From JABDEZ01 sp965276955 (GTDB lineage Bacteria; Bacteroidota; Bacteroidia; Chitinophagales; Chitinophagaceae), in assembly GCA_965276955.1 (NCBI GenBank), contig CBDIBP010000043.1, forward strand, positions 62,001 to 126,000: a stretch of 64,000 bases of DNA. Direction: 5' to 3'. Position 1 is the stretch's first letter, and each line of letters starts with the position of its first letter. The position numbers were made by a program, and so were the translations under genes. Below the pieces are notes generated by a model. It did no database searches, was not told the DNA's origin, and saw only the letters and a program-made list of their open reading frames with translations. Of the stretch, positions 17,877-26,057 are shown piece after piece.

Positions 17877-17905
17877 GCGAGTCCGAATCTCGTCTTCCGC
17901 TCCAT
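17877..17905 (+). repeat. attR-like direct repeat, copy 2 (tRNA-Gly 3' fragment)
   Basis: Exact 29-bp copy of 16765-16793, without the 5' part of the tRNA, so it cannot form a tRNA. It is probably the displaced original tRNA 3' end, with its own terminator following. Confidence 0.85.
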
Positions 17906-17909
17906 AAAG

Positions 17910-17946
17910 AAAAAGGTTTCAGGCTCTTGAAGTTTGAGACCTTTTT
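17910..17946 (+). terminator. Terminator after the displaced tRNA fragment / islet gene
   Basis: Sixteen-bp stem with wobbles: AAAAAGGTTTCAGGCT (17910-17925) and AGTTTGAGACCTTTTT (17931-17946), loop of 5, T-run. It ends the islet gene and would have been the tRNA's original terminator. Confidence 0.75.
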
Positions 17947-18039
17947 TGTTTTCAACTTTCCCCTCATTCCGCCTACAACAATCCCCAATTAGGCTACAAG
18001 CAACCATGAATATCTGTCCACCTTTGCTGTACAAAAAAT

Positions 18040-18885
18040 ATGATCATGGCACATCAAGGAAATAAAGTTTGGTTCATCACAGGAGCTTCACGCGGTTTTG
18101 GACGCATATGGACAGAAGCAGCGCTAAAGCGGGGCGATAAGGTAGCGGCCACAGCACGCAACCTGGACAGCATCGCCGCCCTGAAAGAACAATATGGCGA
18201 CAACGTGCTGACCCTGGAAATGGACGTGACCAAACCTGAACAAGTAAAGACTGCAGTTGCGCAGGCACACGCGCACTTTGGCAGGCTCGATATCGTGCTC
18301 AACAATGCAGGGTATTCATTGGTAAGTACCATTGAAGAAGCGAGTGCGGATGATGTGCGGGCGCTCTACGAGACCAACATCATGGGCCCATTAGCTGTTA
18401 TCCAAGCGGCGTTGCCACTGTTACGGGCGCAGGGTGGCGGCCATATCCTCGGCACATCCAGCGGCTTGGGTCATGTTACTATGCCGGTCATCGGTTATTA
18501 CTGTTCGTCCAAGTGGGCGTTCGAGGCCATTCACGAAAGCCTGGCCATAGAGGTAAAACCTTTTAACATCAAAGTGACCATCATAGAACCCGGCGCTTAT
18601 GCAACAGAGTTTGGTAGCCAGGAGTCTCTGAAGTTCGCCGCAGGCATGGATATCTATGCAGACATGAAGAACCAGCTGTTCGATGGTTTAAGAAATATGG
18701 AAAGAGGAGACCCACAGGCAACGCCAAATGCCATCTTCGCTGTAGTAGATGCAGAGCACCCGCCACTGCGCATCAATCTTGGCAGCCACAACCTGCCTTG
18801 GGTTCGTGGGGCTTACGCACAACGGCTGGCAGAATGGGAGGCCTGGGCGGAAGTGTCCGATGCAGCGCAGGGATCATCTAAATAA
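18040..18885 (+). CDS. Short-chain dehydrogenase/reductase
   Basis: A 281-residue classical SDR: VWFITGASRGFGR (TGxxxGxG cofactor loop), VTKPEQVKTAV, LDIVLNNAGYS (NNAG), the catalytic serine in GTSSGLGH, and YYCSSK as the Y-x-x-x-K pair. NADP preference is likely from the Arg after the glycine motif (TARN at the end of beta-2). Substrate unknown. A second in-frame ATG at 18046 is an equally good start. It is followed by an AraC-family gene on the same strand after a palindrome, an arrangement often seen when the regulator controls the oxidoreductase. Confidence 0.92.
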   Translation: MIMAHQGNKVWFITGASRGFGRIWTEAALKRGDKVAATARNLDSIAALKEQYGDNVLTLEMDVTKPEQVKTAVAQAHAHFGRLDIVLNNAGYSLVSTIEEASADDVRALYETNIMGPLAVIQAALPLLRAQGGGHILGTSSGLGHVTMPVIGYYCSSKWAFEAIHESLAIEVKPFNIKVTIIEPGAYATEFGSQESLKFAAGMDIYADMKNQLFDGLRNMERGDPQATPNAIFAVVDAEHPPLRINLGSHNLPWVRGAYAQRLAEWEAWAEVSDAAQGSSK

Positions 18886-18892
18886 ATAATAG

Positions 18893-18926
18893 TGATGACC
18901 GGTAAGGGGCATGTTACCGGTTATCA
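18893..18926. promoter_or_regulatory. Palindrome between SDR and AraC genes (operator or terminator)
   Basis: TGATGACCGGTAA (18893-18905) and TTACCGGTTATCA (18914-18926) form a 13-bp inverted repeat with one wobble and an 8-nt loop. It has no strong T-run, so an operator is as likely as a terminator. Confidence 0.5.
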
Positions 18927-18941
18927 TTGTAAATTTCCATT

Positions 18942-19859
18942 ATGAAAAAGGAAGAGACACCCGTAAGGTTCGAGTCGTTATCTGATGCGCACCGCGCCTT
19001 TGGTTTGCCTATGCCGAAGCACCCGCTAATAAGCCTGCTCAGCCACACTAATGACATGGTAGAGATAGGCAGCACACCACATATCCACGTACTCAATTTC
19101 TATAAAATATCGTACAAGCCCCGCCTCAGCGGGAAACTAAAATATGGCCAGCATTATTACGATTTTGATGAAGGTGGCCTGCTCTTTGCTGCGCCGGGGC
19201 AGGTAATTGGCAATAACGGGAATGAACTGAAAGGATGCTCACAATATGCATTACTGATACACCCTGATTTTTTCCTCAGCTACCCACTGGCCAAAAAGAT
19301 AAAACAATACGGCTTCTTCTCCTACTCTACTAATGAAGCACTGCACCTGTCGGATAGAGAGAAGGAAACGATGCTGTCTATTTTTGGTATCATTGAAGAG
19401 GAACTGAACAGCAGGATAGACGATCTGAGCCAGGATATAGTTATATCCCAGATAGAGCTGCTGCTTACTTATGCCGATCGTTTTTACAAGCGTCAGTTCA
19501 TAACCCGCAAAGCGGTGAGTAGCGATCTGCTGCAACAGCTCGAAGAGTTTTTAGACGAATACTTCAACGACGAAACATCATTAAGCAAAGGTATACCCAC
19601 CGTGCACTATCTTGCAGACCACCTGCACATATCGCCCAGCTATTTAAGCGATATGCTGCGCTCTCTTACCGGCCAAAATGCACAGCAGCATATACACAAC
19701 AAACTCATTGAAAAAGCAAAAGAAAAATTATCTACCACCAACTTATCTGTAAGTGAAGTGGCTTACGAGTTGGGGTTTGAGCATTCCCAATCATTCAGCA
19801 AACTATTCAAGACAAAGACAGCGCTATCTCCTTTAGAGTTTAGACGTTCTTTCAATTAA
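18942..19859 (+). CDS. AraC-family transcriptional regulator
   Basis: A 305-residue regulator. The N-terminal ~150 residues form a cupin-like sensor (HIHVLNFYKISYKPRLSGKLK, then YDFDEGGLLFAAPGQV). The C-terminal ~100 residues contain the two AraC helix-turn-helix motifs: VHYLADHLHISPSYLSDMLRS and the canonical LSVSEVAYELGFEHSQSFSKLFK followed by K-TALSPLEFRR, described here by their cores ADHLHISPSYLS and VAYELGFEHSQSFSK. It probably regulates the SDR gene 56 bp upstream and perhaps itself. Effector not predictable. Confidence 0.94.
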   Translation: MKKEETPVRFESLSDAHRAFGLPMPKHPLISLLSHTNDMVEIGSTPHIHVLNFYKISYKPRLSGKLKYGQHYYDFDEGGLLFAAPGQVIGNNGNELKGCSQYALLIHPDFFLSYPLAKKIKQYGFFSYSTNEALHLSDREKETMLSIFGIIEEELNSRIDDLSQDIVISQIELLLTYADRFYKRQFITRKAVSSDLLQQLEEFLDEYFNDETSLSKGIPTVHYLADHLHISPSYLSDMLRSLTGQNAQQHIHNKLIEKAKEKLSTTNLSVSEVAYELGFEHSQSFSKLFKTKTALSPLEFRRSFN

Positions 19860-19870
19860 ACACGTGCTAT

Positions 19871-21244
19871 TTAAGCCCAGGCAAAACTCATAAGTACCCA
19901 ATTCATTTGTGTGTCCACTACCTGTGCATCGCAATATTCACAATTGTCCTGGGTAGTATCAGTATATGGTGCCCCGCAAGAGCTGCACTCGTAGCTATAC
20001 ACTACTTCGCCAGCCTTTCCCGTCACATTTTTGCTACGGGTTAGTTCCATTTTGCAATTGCGGGTCACAAAATTACTATCTATTATCTCCAGCTTTTGCC
20101 CAATGCTCACCCGTCTGTAAGTGACCTTTACCATTACAAAGAGCTTTATAAGTTCGTCCTCTATGGTGTAGTTGCTTAGCGTCACATTGTTTATGTATAG
20201 CCTGTCATATACAAAAGGTTTTATTTTCTGTTTATTGGCTATAGCATCACCCACCAGCTCATGGCTGGCAAACCTTGACAGGCGTTTTACATCCCCCGTG
20301 GTCATAGCATCCATTACCTGCATAAAGATATTAGATGTTATATCTTCTATACGCTGCAGCGCAAAGAACGGGTCATCGCGCAGTGCTACTTTCAGTTCCG
20401 ATCCATCGGGCATTGGTGTTCGCCGGCTATAGTCGTTATTCTGTATTATTTCGCTGAGCACCCAGTCATAAGCGGCGCTATTGGTAAGTGTATTGCAGTT
20501 GGCGCACCTGCTTATCTCTCCCATTTTTACCTCAAAAGGTGCACCGCAATTTGGGCAGTTATTGTTGTCGTACAAGTTCTTTTCGCTTGTAGCGCTTGTG
20601 CGTTTTATGAACGTCCAGTATTCCGTATCAATATCAGCAGGATAATTTTCGTTGAACTGCGGGTACTTGCTGCTGGTGAAGCTATCGTTCATCTTGAACG
20701 ATATGGCCACATCTACCACCAGGTAAGGGCCATCAACTATTGCGTTCACCACTTCTATATTGGTGATCTGTATATTGCTCAGGATGTTTTTCTGGCCCAG
20801 GGCATCCATCATTTTGAACTGGATGCTGGCACGCTGATACATACCGTCAGACAGCCACTTCCTTACCTTGGTAAGGTCTTTACGCTGCCAGGCGTCCTGT
20901 ATAGCCAGGAAGGCAGTGACAATTTTATTTTTATCCAGCCCTACAGGGAATGAGACACCCGGTGTGGTAGATGGTGTACTTGTACTGATAGGCGCCGTCT
21001 TTTTTCTCCAATAATTATAGAACACCAATGCGCCAATAACCACCAATGAAATAAATGGATGCTCGATGATAAAATATATAAGCAAGGCCATACCGCTACC
21101 AGAGCCACTCCCGGAACCACCACTGCTACTATGCCCGCCTGCACCACCCATACGGGCATGCACCAGTGCTGGCAATAAGATACAGGAACATAATAATAGG
21201 GTTGCAGCCAGTTTACGGGTGGCGCTTATCTTTTTAAGTTGCAT
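19871..21244 (-). CDS. Membrane protein with two Tim44-like domains and two zinc ribbons
   Basis: A 457-residue protein: signal or TM segment (about 11-30), a Gly/Ser-rich linker (GGAGGHSSSGGSGSGSGSG), a second TM segment (about 54-75), then a Tim44/NTF2-like domain (IVTAFLAIQDAWQRKDL, residues 108-225) followed by a zinc ribbon C230-x2-C233-x13-C247-x2-C250. A second copy of the same design follows, with ribbon C420-x2-C423-x11-C435-x2-C438. It lies 33 bp downstream of the SPFH-GYF2 gene on the same strand, so the two are likely co-expressed and act at the membrane together. The duplicated domain-plus-ribbon layout is unusual. Function unknown. Confidence 0.8.
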   Translation of the reverse strand: MQLKKISATRKLAATLLLCSCILLPALVHARMGGAGGHSSSGGSGSGSGSGMALLIYFIIEHPFISLVVIGALVFYNYWRKKTAPISTSTPSTTPGVSFPVGLDKNKIVTAFLAIQDAWQRKDLTKVRKWLSDGMYQRASIQFKMMDALGQKNILSNIQITNIEVVNAIVDGPYLVVDVAISFKMNDSFTSSKYPQFNENYPADIDTEYWTFIKRTSATSEKNLYDNNNCPNCGAPFEVKMGEISRCANCNTLTNSAAYDWVLSEIIQNNDYSRRTPMPDGSELKVALRDDPFFALQRIEDITSNIFMQVMDAMTTGDVKRLSRFASHELVGDAIANKQKIKPFVYDRLYINNVTLSNYTIEDELIKLFVMVKVTYRRVSIGQKLEIIDSNFVTRNCKMELTRSKNVTGKAGEVVYSYECSSCGAPYTDTTQDNCEYCDAQVVDTQMNWVLMSFAWA

Positions 21245-21277
21245 TGATAACTATGATATGGTCTGAATAAAATAAGA

Positions 21278-22363
21278 TCAACCAAGAGGTGGTGGCACAT
21301 TGGTGAACAATGCCGCCAGCTCGCTGACGCTGTCGGCCGCTGCCCAGCCAGCCATGCCGGCTTTCCACATAAGTGTATCCCTTTTCACAGTTCCGCTTTG
21401 TATCATTTGCTGCACTTGTTGTGCATCAAAAGGACCTGCCTGCTGCCCATTGACACCAGTAAAATAATGAATGGCAGTGGCCAAAGGTGGTGGCACCGCA
21501 CCAGCCTGCGTGTGTTGTGCAGACTGAGAAAACGCATTGGCCATCATATTGCCTACCCCAATACCGGCACCAAGGCCAGCACCAATACCGCCTGTGCCTT
21601 CGTTGCCGGCAGCTATCTCTATGCTTTGCGCAGTTTTGAACTGCGTAAGCTTTTGCATGTCTATCTTGTTCAGCCTCGAGTATTCGAAGATCTCTTTCTT
21701 TACCTCGTCAGGCATAGACACATTCTCTACCAGGAAGTTGGTGATCTGTATGCCATATGCATCAAAATCTGCATTCAGTTTATCCAGCAACAGCGCCGAA
21801 AGACTATCCAGGTTAGATGCGAACTTATCTATAGTGATATTGCCAGCCGCTGCCGCATTGGTGAAGCGGGTGGTGATGATACTTTTTAATTGTCCCGCTA
21901 TTTCGCCGGTCGTATATTCCTGTTTTATGCCTGCTATTTCTTTAAGGAATTTGCCTGCATCTATTACTTTATAGGCGTAGGTGCCAAACGCACGTAGCTC
22001 TATCATCCCAAAGCGGTCGTCTGATATGGTGATTGGATTCTTTGTGCCCCATTTCTGGTCGATGGCCTGGCTGGTACTTACAAAAAATACATCGGCCCTG
22101 AACGGACTATCGAATCCATATTTCCAGCCTCTAAGGGTGGATAAGATAGGCAAGTTCTGTGTCTGAAGCGTGTACATCCCAGGCTGAAATACATCGGCAA
22201 TAGTACCTTCATTTATGAACACCGCCTGCTGCGCTTCGCGCACCGTAAGTTTTGCATTGTTCTTGATCTCGTCCTGGAAACGAGGGAATTTCCATACCAG
22301 GGTATCGGCATCCTGGTTGGGCCATTCTATAATATCTATGAACTCGTTGCGGAATATACTCAT
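21278..22363 (-). CDS. SPFH-domain (virion core-like) protein with C-terminal GYF_2 domain
   Basis: A 361-residue cytosolic protein. Residues 1-240 are the SPFH/virion-core type domain: FIDIIEWPNQDADTLVWKFP, LTVREAQQAVFINEG, TLSTLRGWKYGFDSPF-like region, FGTYAYKVIDAGKFL, and ITNFLVENVSMPDEVKKEI. A Gly/Ala-rich hydrophobic linker (about 257-285) follows. The last ~60 residues form a GYF_2 domain (IHYFTGVNGQQAGPFDAQQV, then LMWKAGMAGWAAA). Homologues often sit beside zinc-ribbon membrane proteins in stress-type clusters, as here with the Tim44/zinc-ribbon gene. Exact role unknown. Confidence 0.88.
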   Translation of the reverse strand: MSIFRNEFIDIIEWPNQDADTLVWKFPRFQDEIKNNAKLTVREAQQAVFINEGTIADVFQPGMYTLQTQNLPILSTLRGWKYGFDSPFRADVFFVSTSQAIDQKWGTKNPITISDDRFGMIELRAFGTYAYKVIDAGKFLKEIAGIKQEYTTGEIAGQLKSIITTRFTNAAAAGNITIDKFASNLDSLSALLLDKLNADFDAYGIQITNFLVENVSMPDEVKKEIFEYSRLNKIDMQKLTQFKTAQSIEIAAGNEGTGGIGAGLGAGIGVGNMMANAFSQSAQHTQAGAVPPPLATAIHYFTGVNGQQAGPFDAQQVQQMIQSGTVKRDTLMWKAGMAGWAAADSVSELAALFTNVPPPLG

Positions 22364-22550
22364 AGTGGTTCGAGGTTAATTATTGTGTAAATATAGGCAA
22401 ATACAGCTGTGAGAAAAGAGCATATCCCGAACTTTGAATGAGCTCTGTTTTGATAATGAATATGACCGATCACGGACGTACAAAACACCATCGAAATGCG
22501 CAAGTCAATACCTTGATCGAGTACCAACTTCCCTGAGCTAATATAGATAA

Positions 22551-22919
22551 CTACAACTTAAAGTGCGGATTACAAATGACCCCGAATACATTGCCCATAG
22601 GGTCTGTAACTGCGGCTACTACAATGCCGCCACCTACATCCTGGGGAGCGTTCAGTGGTTGTGCGCCGGCATTCAATAGGTTAGCGTATGCATCGGCCAC
22701 GTCATCTACTCCCCAATAGGTAATAGCTGCACGTGGTTCCATATCGGTATCTTCAAATGGCATTAGGCCCAGCTCGTAGCCGGCCACGTTGTAGCCTACA
22801 TAAAAAGGTTCATCAAAGTAAGGTGCTACACCCAGTACTGTAGTATAGTATTCTTTCGCTTTTTGCAGGTCGCTTACATAGTAGCCCACAGTACGGAGCC
22901 CTAAAAACGTTGTAGACAT
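22551..22919 (-). CDS. VOC (glyoxalase/bleomycin resistance-like) family protein
   Basis: A 122-residue vicinal-oxygen-chelate fold protein: TVGYYVSDLQKAKEYYTTVLGV at the start, then YELGLMPF, YWGVDDVADAYANLLNAGA and VAAVTDPMGNVFGVICNPHF at the end (beta-alpha-beta-beta-beta repeats). Metal ligands of glyoxalase I are not all evident, so enzymatic function is uncertain. The frame is open to 22964, but MSTTFLGLRTVGYY at 22919 starts the fold. It begins 10 bp after the stop codon of the lipoprotein gene, so the two probably share a transcript. Confidence 0.85.
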   Translation of the reverse strand: MSTTFLGLRTVGYYVSDLQKAKEYYTTVLGVAPYFDEPFYVGYNVAGYELGLMPFEDTDMEPRAAITYWGVDDVADAYANLLNAGAQPLNAPQDVGGGIVVAAVTDPMGNVFGVICNPHFKL

Positions 22920-22929
22920 GGGTATAGGT

Positions 22930-23346
22930 TCATTGTTTTTTGTAAACATTCCAGCTGGCCACACCGCCGGCAGTATCGCGCAGTATCATCTGGGTAGATG
23001 TAATGGTATCTATGTGGTAATATATAACAGCGTAACTGGTATCCTGGATGGCCAGGAATTGGTTGTTCTGGCTCAGCAACCAGTAAAAAGGTATGGGATA
23101 CAAGCCAAAGTTGGCGCCAATATCATCGCCCGTACCGTTTGAATTGAATAGTTTGTACTCGTTGAGCGAATCTACATTGCCCCGCTCACTGGCATCTAAT
23201 ATCCCATTGCCATTTTTATCATATCCCACCTGTTCCGACTTCCACTTACCTTCCAGCAGGCTCTTTACACCACCAGACGATTTTTTGCAGGAAACAGATG
23301 CACACAATCCAGCCGTTACCAGCATAGCAATTAAAAAGTATCTCAT
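22930..23346 (-). CDS. Lipocalin-like lipoprotein, unknown function
   Basis: A 138-residue lipoprotein: leader MRYFLIAMLVTAGLCASVSC with the lipobox Cys, KKSSGG linker, then LLEGKWKSEQVGYDKNGNG, resembling the first strand (G-x-W) of lipocalin-like DUFs common in Bacteroidota. The acidic stretch DKNGNGILDASE resembles a calcium-binding EF-type loop but is single. Probably anchored to the outer membrane. Co-transcribed with the VOC gene. Function not known. Confidence 0.72.
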   Translation of the reverse strand: MRYFLIAMLVTAGLCASVSCKKSSGGVKSLLEGKWKSEQVGYDKNGNGILDASERGNVDSLNEYKLFNSNGTGDDIGANFGLYPIPFYWLLSQNNQFLAIQDTSYAVIYYHIDTITSTQMILRDTAGGVASWNVYKKQ

Positions 23347-23371
23347 GGCCTAAAGGTATTTAGGACAAAGT

Positions 23372-24052
23372 TCAGTTAACTTCTTCAACATTCCCAACAG
23401 GTATGTTGTTCAGCGCTATATAGCCGGCTTTGATGGCATATACTACAATGGATGCTCTATTGTATACCTTGAATTTCTGGAACAGGATATCGCGGTAACC
23501 ATCTACGGTACGCACGTTCACCTTCATTTTTTCAGCTATCTGGTGGTAGTTAAGGTCGGTGCAGCAATAGCCGAGGAATTCTACCTGGCGGGCAGTGATG
23601 CCCAGCAGCGATATTTCCCTTTTCTTCACCTGGTTCAGTATCTCTTCGGTAAATATATCGGTGAAGTGATAGCCTTTGTAGTCAATATCCCTTACGGCAT
23701 TGATCAGGTCGGCAGGAGATGCGGTATACAACAGGTAGCCATTTACACCGTTGGCCATCATGCGCAGTATACTGTGCCTTGTATTGAAGGGGGACAAGAT
23801 GAGGATCTTCATCTTAGGGAACTCTTTTTTTATCTTCCTTACCAACTCGTAGCTGGTGAGGCGCTGCATGCTTATATCAATAATGCAAACATCTGGCAAC
23901 CTGTCGGCAGCCTCAAGATTGTAAAAATACTGCTTGGTATTGTCCGATTCAAAATCAATAACAATATCCCCAGCCTGCTGCAATAAAGAACAAAGACCTT
24001 TACGTACCAAGTTTCTGGTATCGGCAACAGCTACATGTATTGGATTACTCAT
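23372..24052 (-). CDS. NarL/FixJ-type response regulator with degenerate receiver domain
   Basis: A 226-residue protein: receiver domain (1-120) plus LuxR-type HTH (about 148-210; GITARQVEFLGYCCTDLNY, HQIAEKMKVNVRTVDGYRDIL). The phospho-acceptor D59 is present (CIIDISM), but two other conserved positions are changed. The acidic pair is reduced to D11-T12, and the invariant Lys after the fifth strand is Tyr (Y109 in GYLLYTASP). It may therefore work without normal phosphorylation. It lies on the same strand directly downstream of the type III PKS operon with a 165-bp gap and could regulate it, but no kinase partner is adjacent apart from the PAS protein upstream of the operon. Confidence 0.88.
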   Translation of the reverse strand: MSNPIHVAVADTRNLVRKGLCSLLQQAGDIVIDFESDNTKQYFYNLEAADRLPDVCIIDISMQRLTSYELVRKIKKEFPKMKILILSPFNTRHSILRMMANGVNGYLLYTASPADLINAVRDIDYKGYHFTDIFTEEILNQVKKREISLLGITARQVEFLGYCCTDLNYHQIAEKMKVNVRTVDGYRDILFQKFKVYNRASIVVYAIKAGYIALNNIPVGNVEEVN

Positions 24053-24217
24053 GGGTTACTAAAATAATATGGATTTGTAAAATTATTTTTAATTTTTGTA
24101 TATTATTGTTTTTCTATTGTTAATATGCGATACACACCTAACACTATCCACATAGTGGATGCGTAAGTAATTGATTTAGTAGCAACTAAGAAGAATTGAT
24201 AAATATTCGCAAGGAAA

Positions 24218-25354
24218 TTAAAAAGTTTTCCCCGAGGTTAGTCTTATCAATGGTTTATTGAGGAATGGTAAAGATTTAAAAATACTCAAGAAAATGTTGT
24301 TTGCAAGACTTTTCTCAAAAATATTTTGCAATCTGCGCCCAATGAATATACGCAAACCGAAATTTTTGCGCCATTCCGTTCTATATACGGATTCCATATG
24401 CGCTCGGTTTTTTGTAGCAAAATATCCTGTCAGCGCGCCGTGGGCTATGTTCGCAGTTCTAAATGCTATGCTCATACCGTTTCCGCAAAGCGGTGTTATC
24501 ATCCCTGCGGCATCACCCAAAAGGAGAACATGGTCGCGTACAGATTCTTTTTTGCGAAAACTGACCTGAGATATGGTTATCGGTACTTCGTTCAAAAAAA
24601 CAGCGTCAGAAAATATTTTCTTCAAGGCCGGGTTTTTCATCAGCACATTGCGCTCCATCTCCTTTATATCATTGCCGTTCTCTTTTAAGTTGGCAGCAGT
24701 GGTCAGGTAGCAGAGGCAGCATTTATCGTCTTCTACTTGCGATATGCCACAATAGCCACCCTCAAAGTTGTGCAGGGCTATCATGTTGCGCTGCCACGGT
24801 ATACGCACATGGTATTTTATACCTATGTAGTTGCCGGTATTCTTATGTTTCTCTTTTACAAATGGCCGCTGCCATTTTACATCTATATTGGCCCGCTTGC
24901 CCCATGCGCCACATGCTATTGCAGCTGTGTAGCCGGCTCCTGCTGCCTGTATGGTGAAACTGTTATTATTATGAACTACATCATCTACACGGGTCTTTAC
25001 TTTCAGGTCTACCCCACATGCTACGGCCTGCCTGGCCAGCATATCATCAAGCATATACCTGCTGATGCCAAAACCACCTTGTGGCAGCGCTGTTTGCAGC
25101 TCGCGTCCGCGTGTATCGGTAAAAAGTAAGTGGTTTATCATGGGCAGGTCCATATCAGTAAGTGGCAGACCTAATCTTTCCAGGAAGGGAAAACTTTCCA
25201 TGCTGATATACTCCCCACAAACTTTATGGCGTGGATAGTCATCTTTCTCAAATACAACTACTGAGTAGCTCTGCTTTGCTAATAATATAGATAAGGAAAG
25301 ACCTGCAAGGCCACCACCTATTATGGCTACATCGTAATTGTTATGCTCCGGCAT
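24218..25354 (-). CDS. FAD-dependent monooxygenase/reductase of the T3PKS operon
   Basis: A 378-residue flavoprotein of the geranylgeranyl-reductase/PHBH-like superfamily. Seen are the N-terminal dinucleotide motif VAIIGGGLAGLSLSILLA (GxGxxG) with the acidic FEKDDYPRHKVCGEY, and a second FAD motif LLLGDAAGMITPLCGNGM near residue 280. In characterised bacterial operons a flavoprotein downstream of a type III PKS hydroxylates the resorcinol or pyrone product, often giving a quinone (SrsC precedent in Streptomyces). Here it overlaps the methyltransferase gene by 14 bp, so translational coupling is likely. Product chemistry is inferred. Confidence 0.88.
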   Translation of the reverse strand: MPEHNNYDVAIIGGGLAGLSLSILLAKQSYSVVVFEKDDYPRHKVCGEYISMESFPFLERLGLPLTDMDLPMINHLLFTDTRGRELQTALPQGGFGISRYMLDDMLARQAVACGVDLKVKTRVDDVVHNNNSFTIQAAGAGYTAAIACGAWGKRANIDVKWQRPFVKEKHKNTGNYIGIKYHVRIPWQRNMIALHNFEGGYCGISQVEDDKCCLCYLTTAANLKENGNDIKEMERNVLMKNPALKKIFSDAVFLNEVPITISQVSFRKKESVRDHVLLLGDAAGMITPLCGNGMSIAFRTANIAHGALTGYFATKNRAHMESVYRTEWRKNFGLRIFIGRRLQNIFEKSLANNIFLSIFKSLPFLNKPLIRLTSGKTF

Positions 25355-26057
25355 TGTATACGCATACTAAGTAACGGAATGCCCATTGATGGGTGAGACG
25401 ATACGCTTTTATACCCGCACTCTGCAATATTTTTTTCCAGTCGCTGCGGATAAATGCGCGTTTTACAGATAGCTGTGCATCGTTCTTTACATACGCTGAC
25501 CGGGAGAATAAAGCGGTCAATATTTTTATGGACCAGTAGGCAGCAGGGTGGCGGTGAATATCATTTATAAAAAACCCCAGGTTGCTGTTGTTCCTCATCC
25601 ATTCCAGTTGTGCTGCCAGTTGTGCATCTGTAAAGTGATGGCAAAAAAGAGATGAGAATATGATGTCTGGCTTTATGCCACCTGGCCATTGAGTAAGTGC
25701 ATAGTCGCTGCATATCCAGGTAGTATCCCTGTTGCCTGCTTTTCTTGCTGCATACATGGTGCAGAGGGGCTTCATATCTATACCAATAAGGTGGTGCCTA
25801 ATACCCCTTGCCTGCAATGCCCTGCGGATAGCAGCAAGGTTATCGCCACCACCACAGCCTATCTCAGCTATTACTATTGGCCGGTCCCATTCTTTATATT
25901 TGTCTAAAAAGTATAATAGTCCTTTTATTGTAACTGTGTGCCCGCCCAGCAACGTGTTTATGGTATCCAGCTCATTAAGAGTGTTCAGCAGATCCACATA
26001 GGGTATCTCTTCTGCATCCAGCATTTCTGGTGTGTGGTCTCTTTCTTTCAGACTCAT
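25341..26057 (-). CDS. Class I SAM methyltransferase of the T3PKS operon
   Basis: A 238-residue class I methyltransferase: SAM motif I is VIAEIGCGGGDNLAAI (about residues 61-76), followed by LIGIDMKPLCTMYA with the acidic residue of strand 2, and IIFSSLFCHHFTDAQL (post-motif II). It starts with a 4-bp ATGA overlap with the upstream type III PKS and itself overlaps the flavoprotein gene, so the three form one transcript. It likely O- or C-methylates the polyketide. This differs from the membrane ICMT-type methyltransferase of the Streptomyces srs operon. Substrate inferred from context. Confidence 0.88.
   Translation of the reverse strand: MSLKERDHTPEMLDAEEIPYVDLLNTLNELDTINTLLGGHTVTIKGLLYFLDKYKEWDRPIVIAEIGCGGGDNLAAIRRALQARGIRHHLIGIDMKPLCTMYAARKAGNRDTTWICSDYALTQWPGGIKPDIIFSSLFCHHFTDAQLAAQLEWMRNNSNLGFFINDIHRHPAAYWSIKILTALFSRSAYVKNDAQLSVKRAFIRSDWKKILQSAGIKAYRLTHQWAFRYLVCVYNAGA

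Larger units (their letters stand above)
16765..17905. mobile_element. Putative 1.1-kb islet integrated at the tRNA-Gly 3' end
   Basis: The segment between the two 29-bp copies has a period of 1112 bp and holds one gene (17016-17858) that is clearly more AT-rich than the surrounding DNA. Both junctions are followed by a terminator hairpin (16800-16836 and 17910-17946), as expected if integration restored a tRNA 3' end and displaced the old one. No integrase, relaxase or replication gene is inside, so it would be a remnant or a passively mobilised satellite. Element status is inferred from repeat and composition. Confidence 0.65.
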
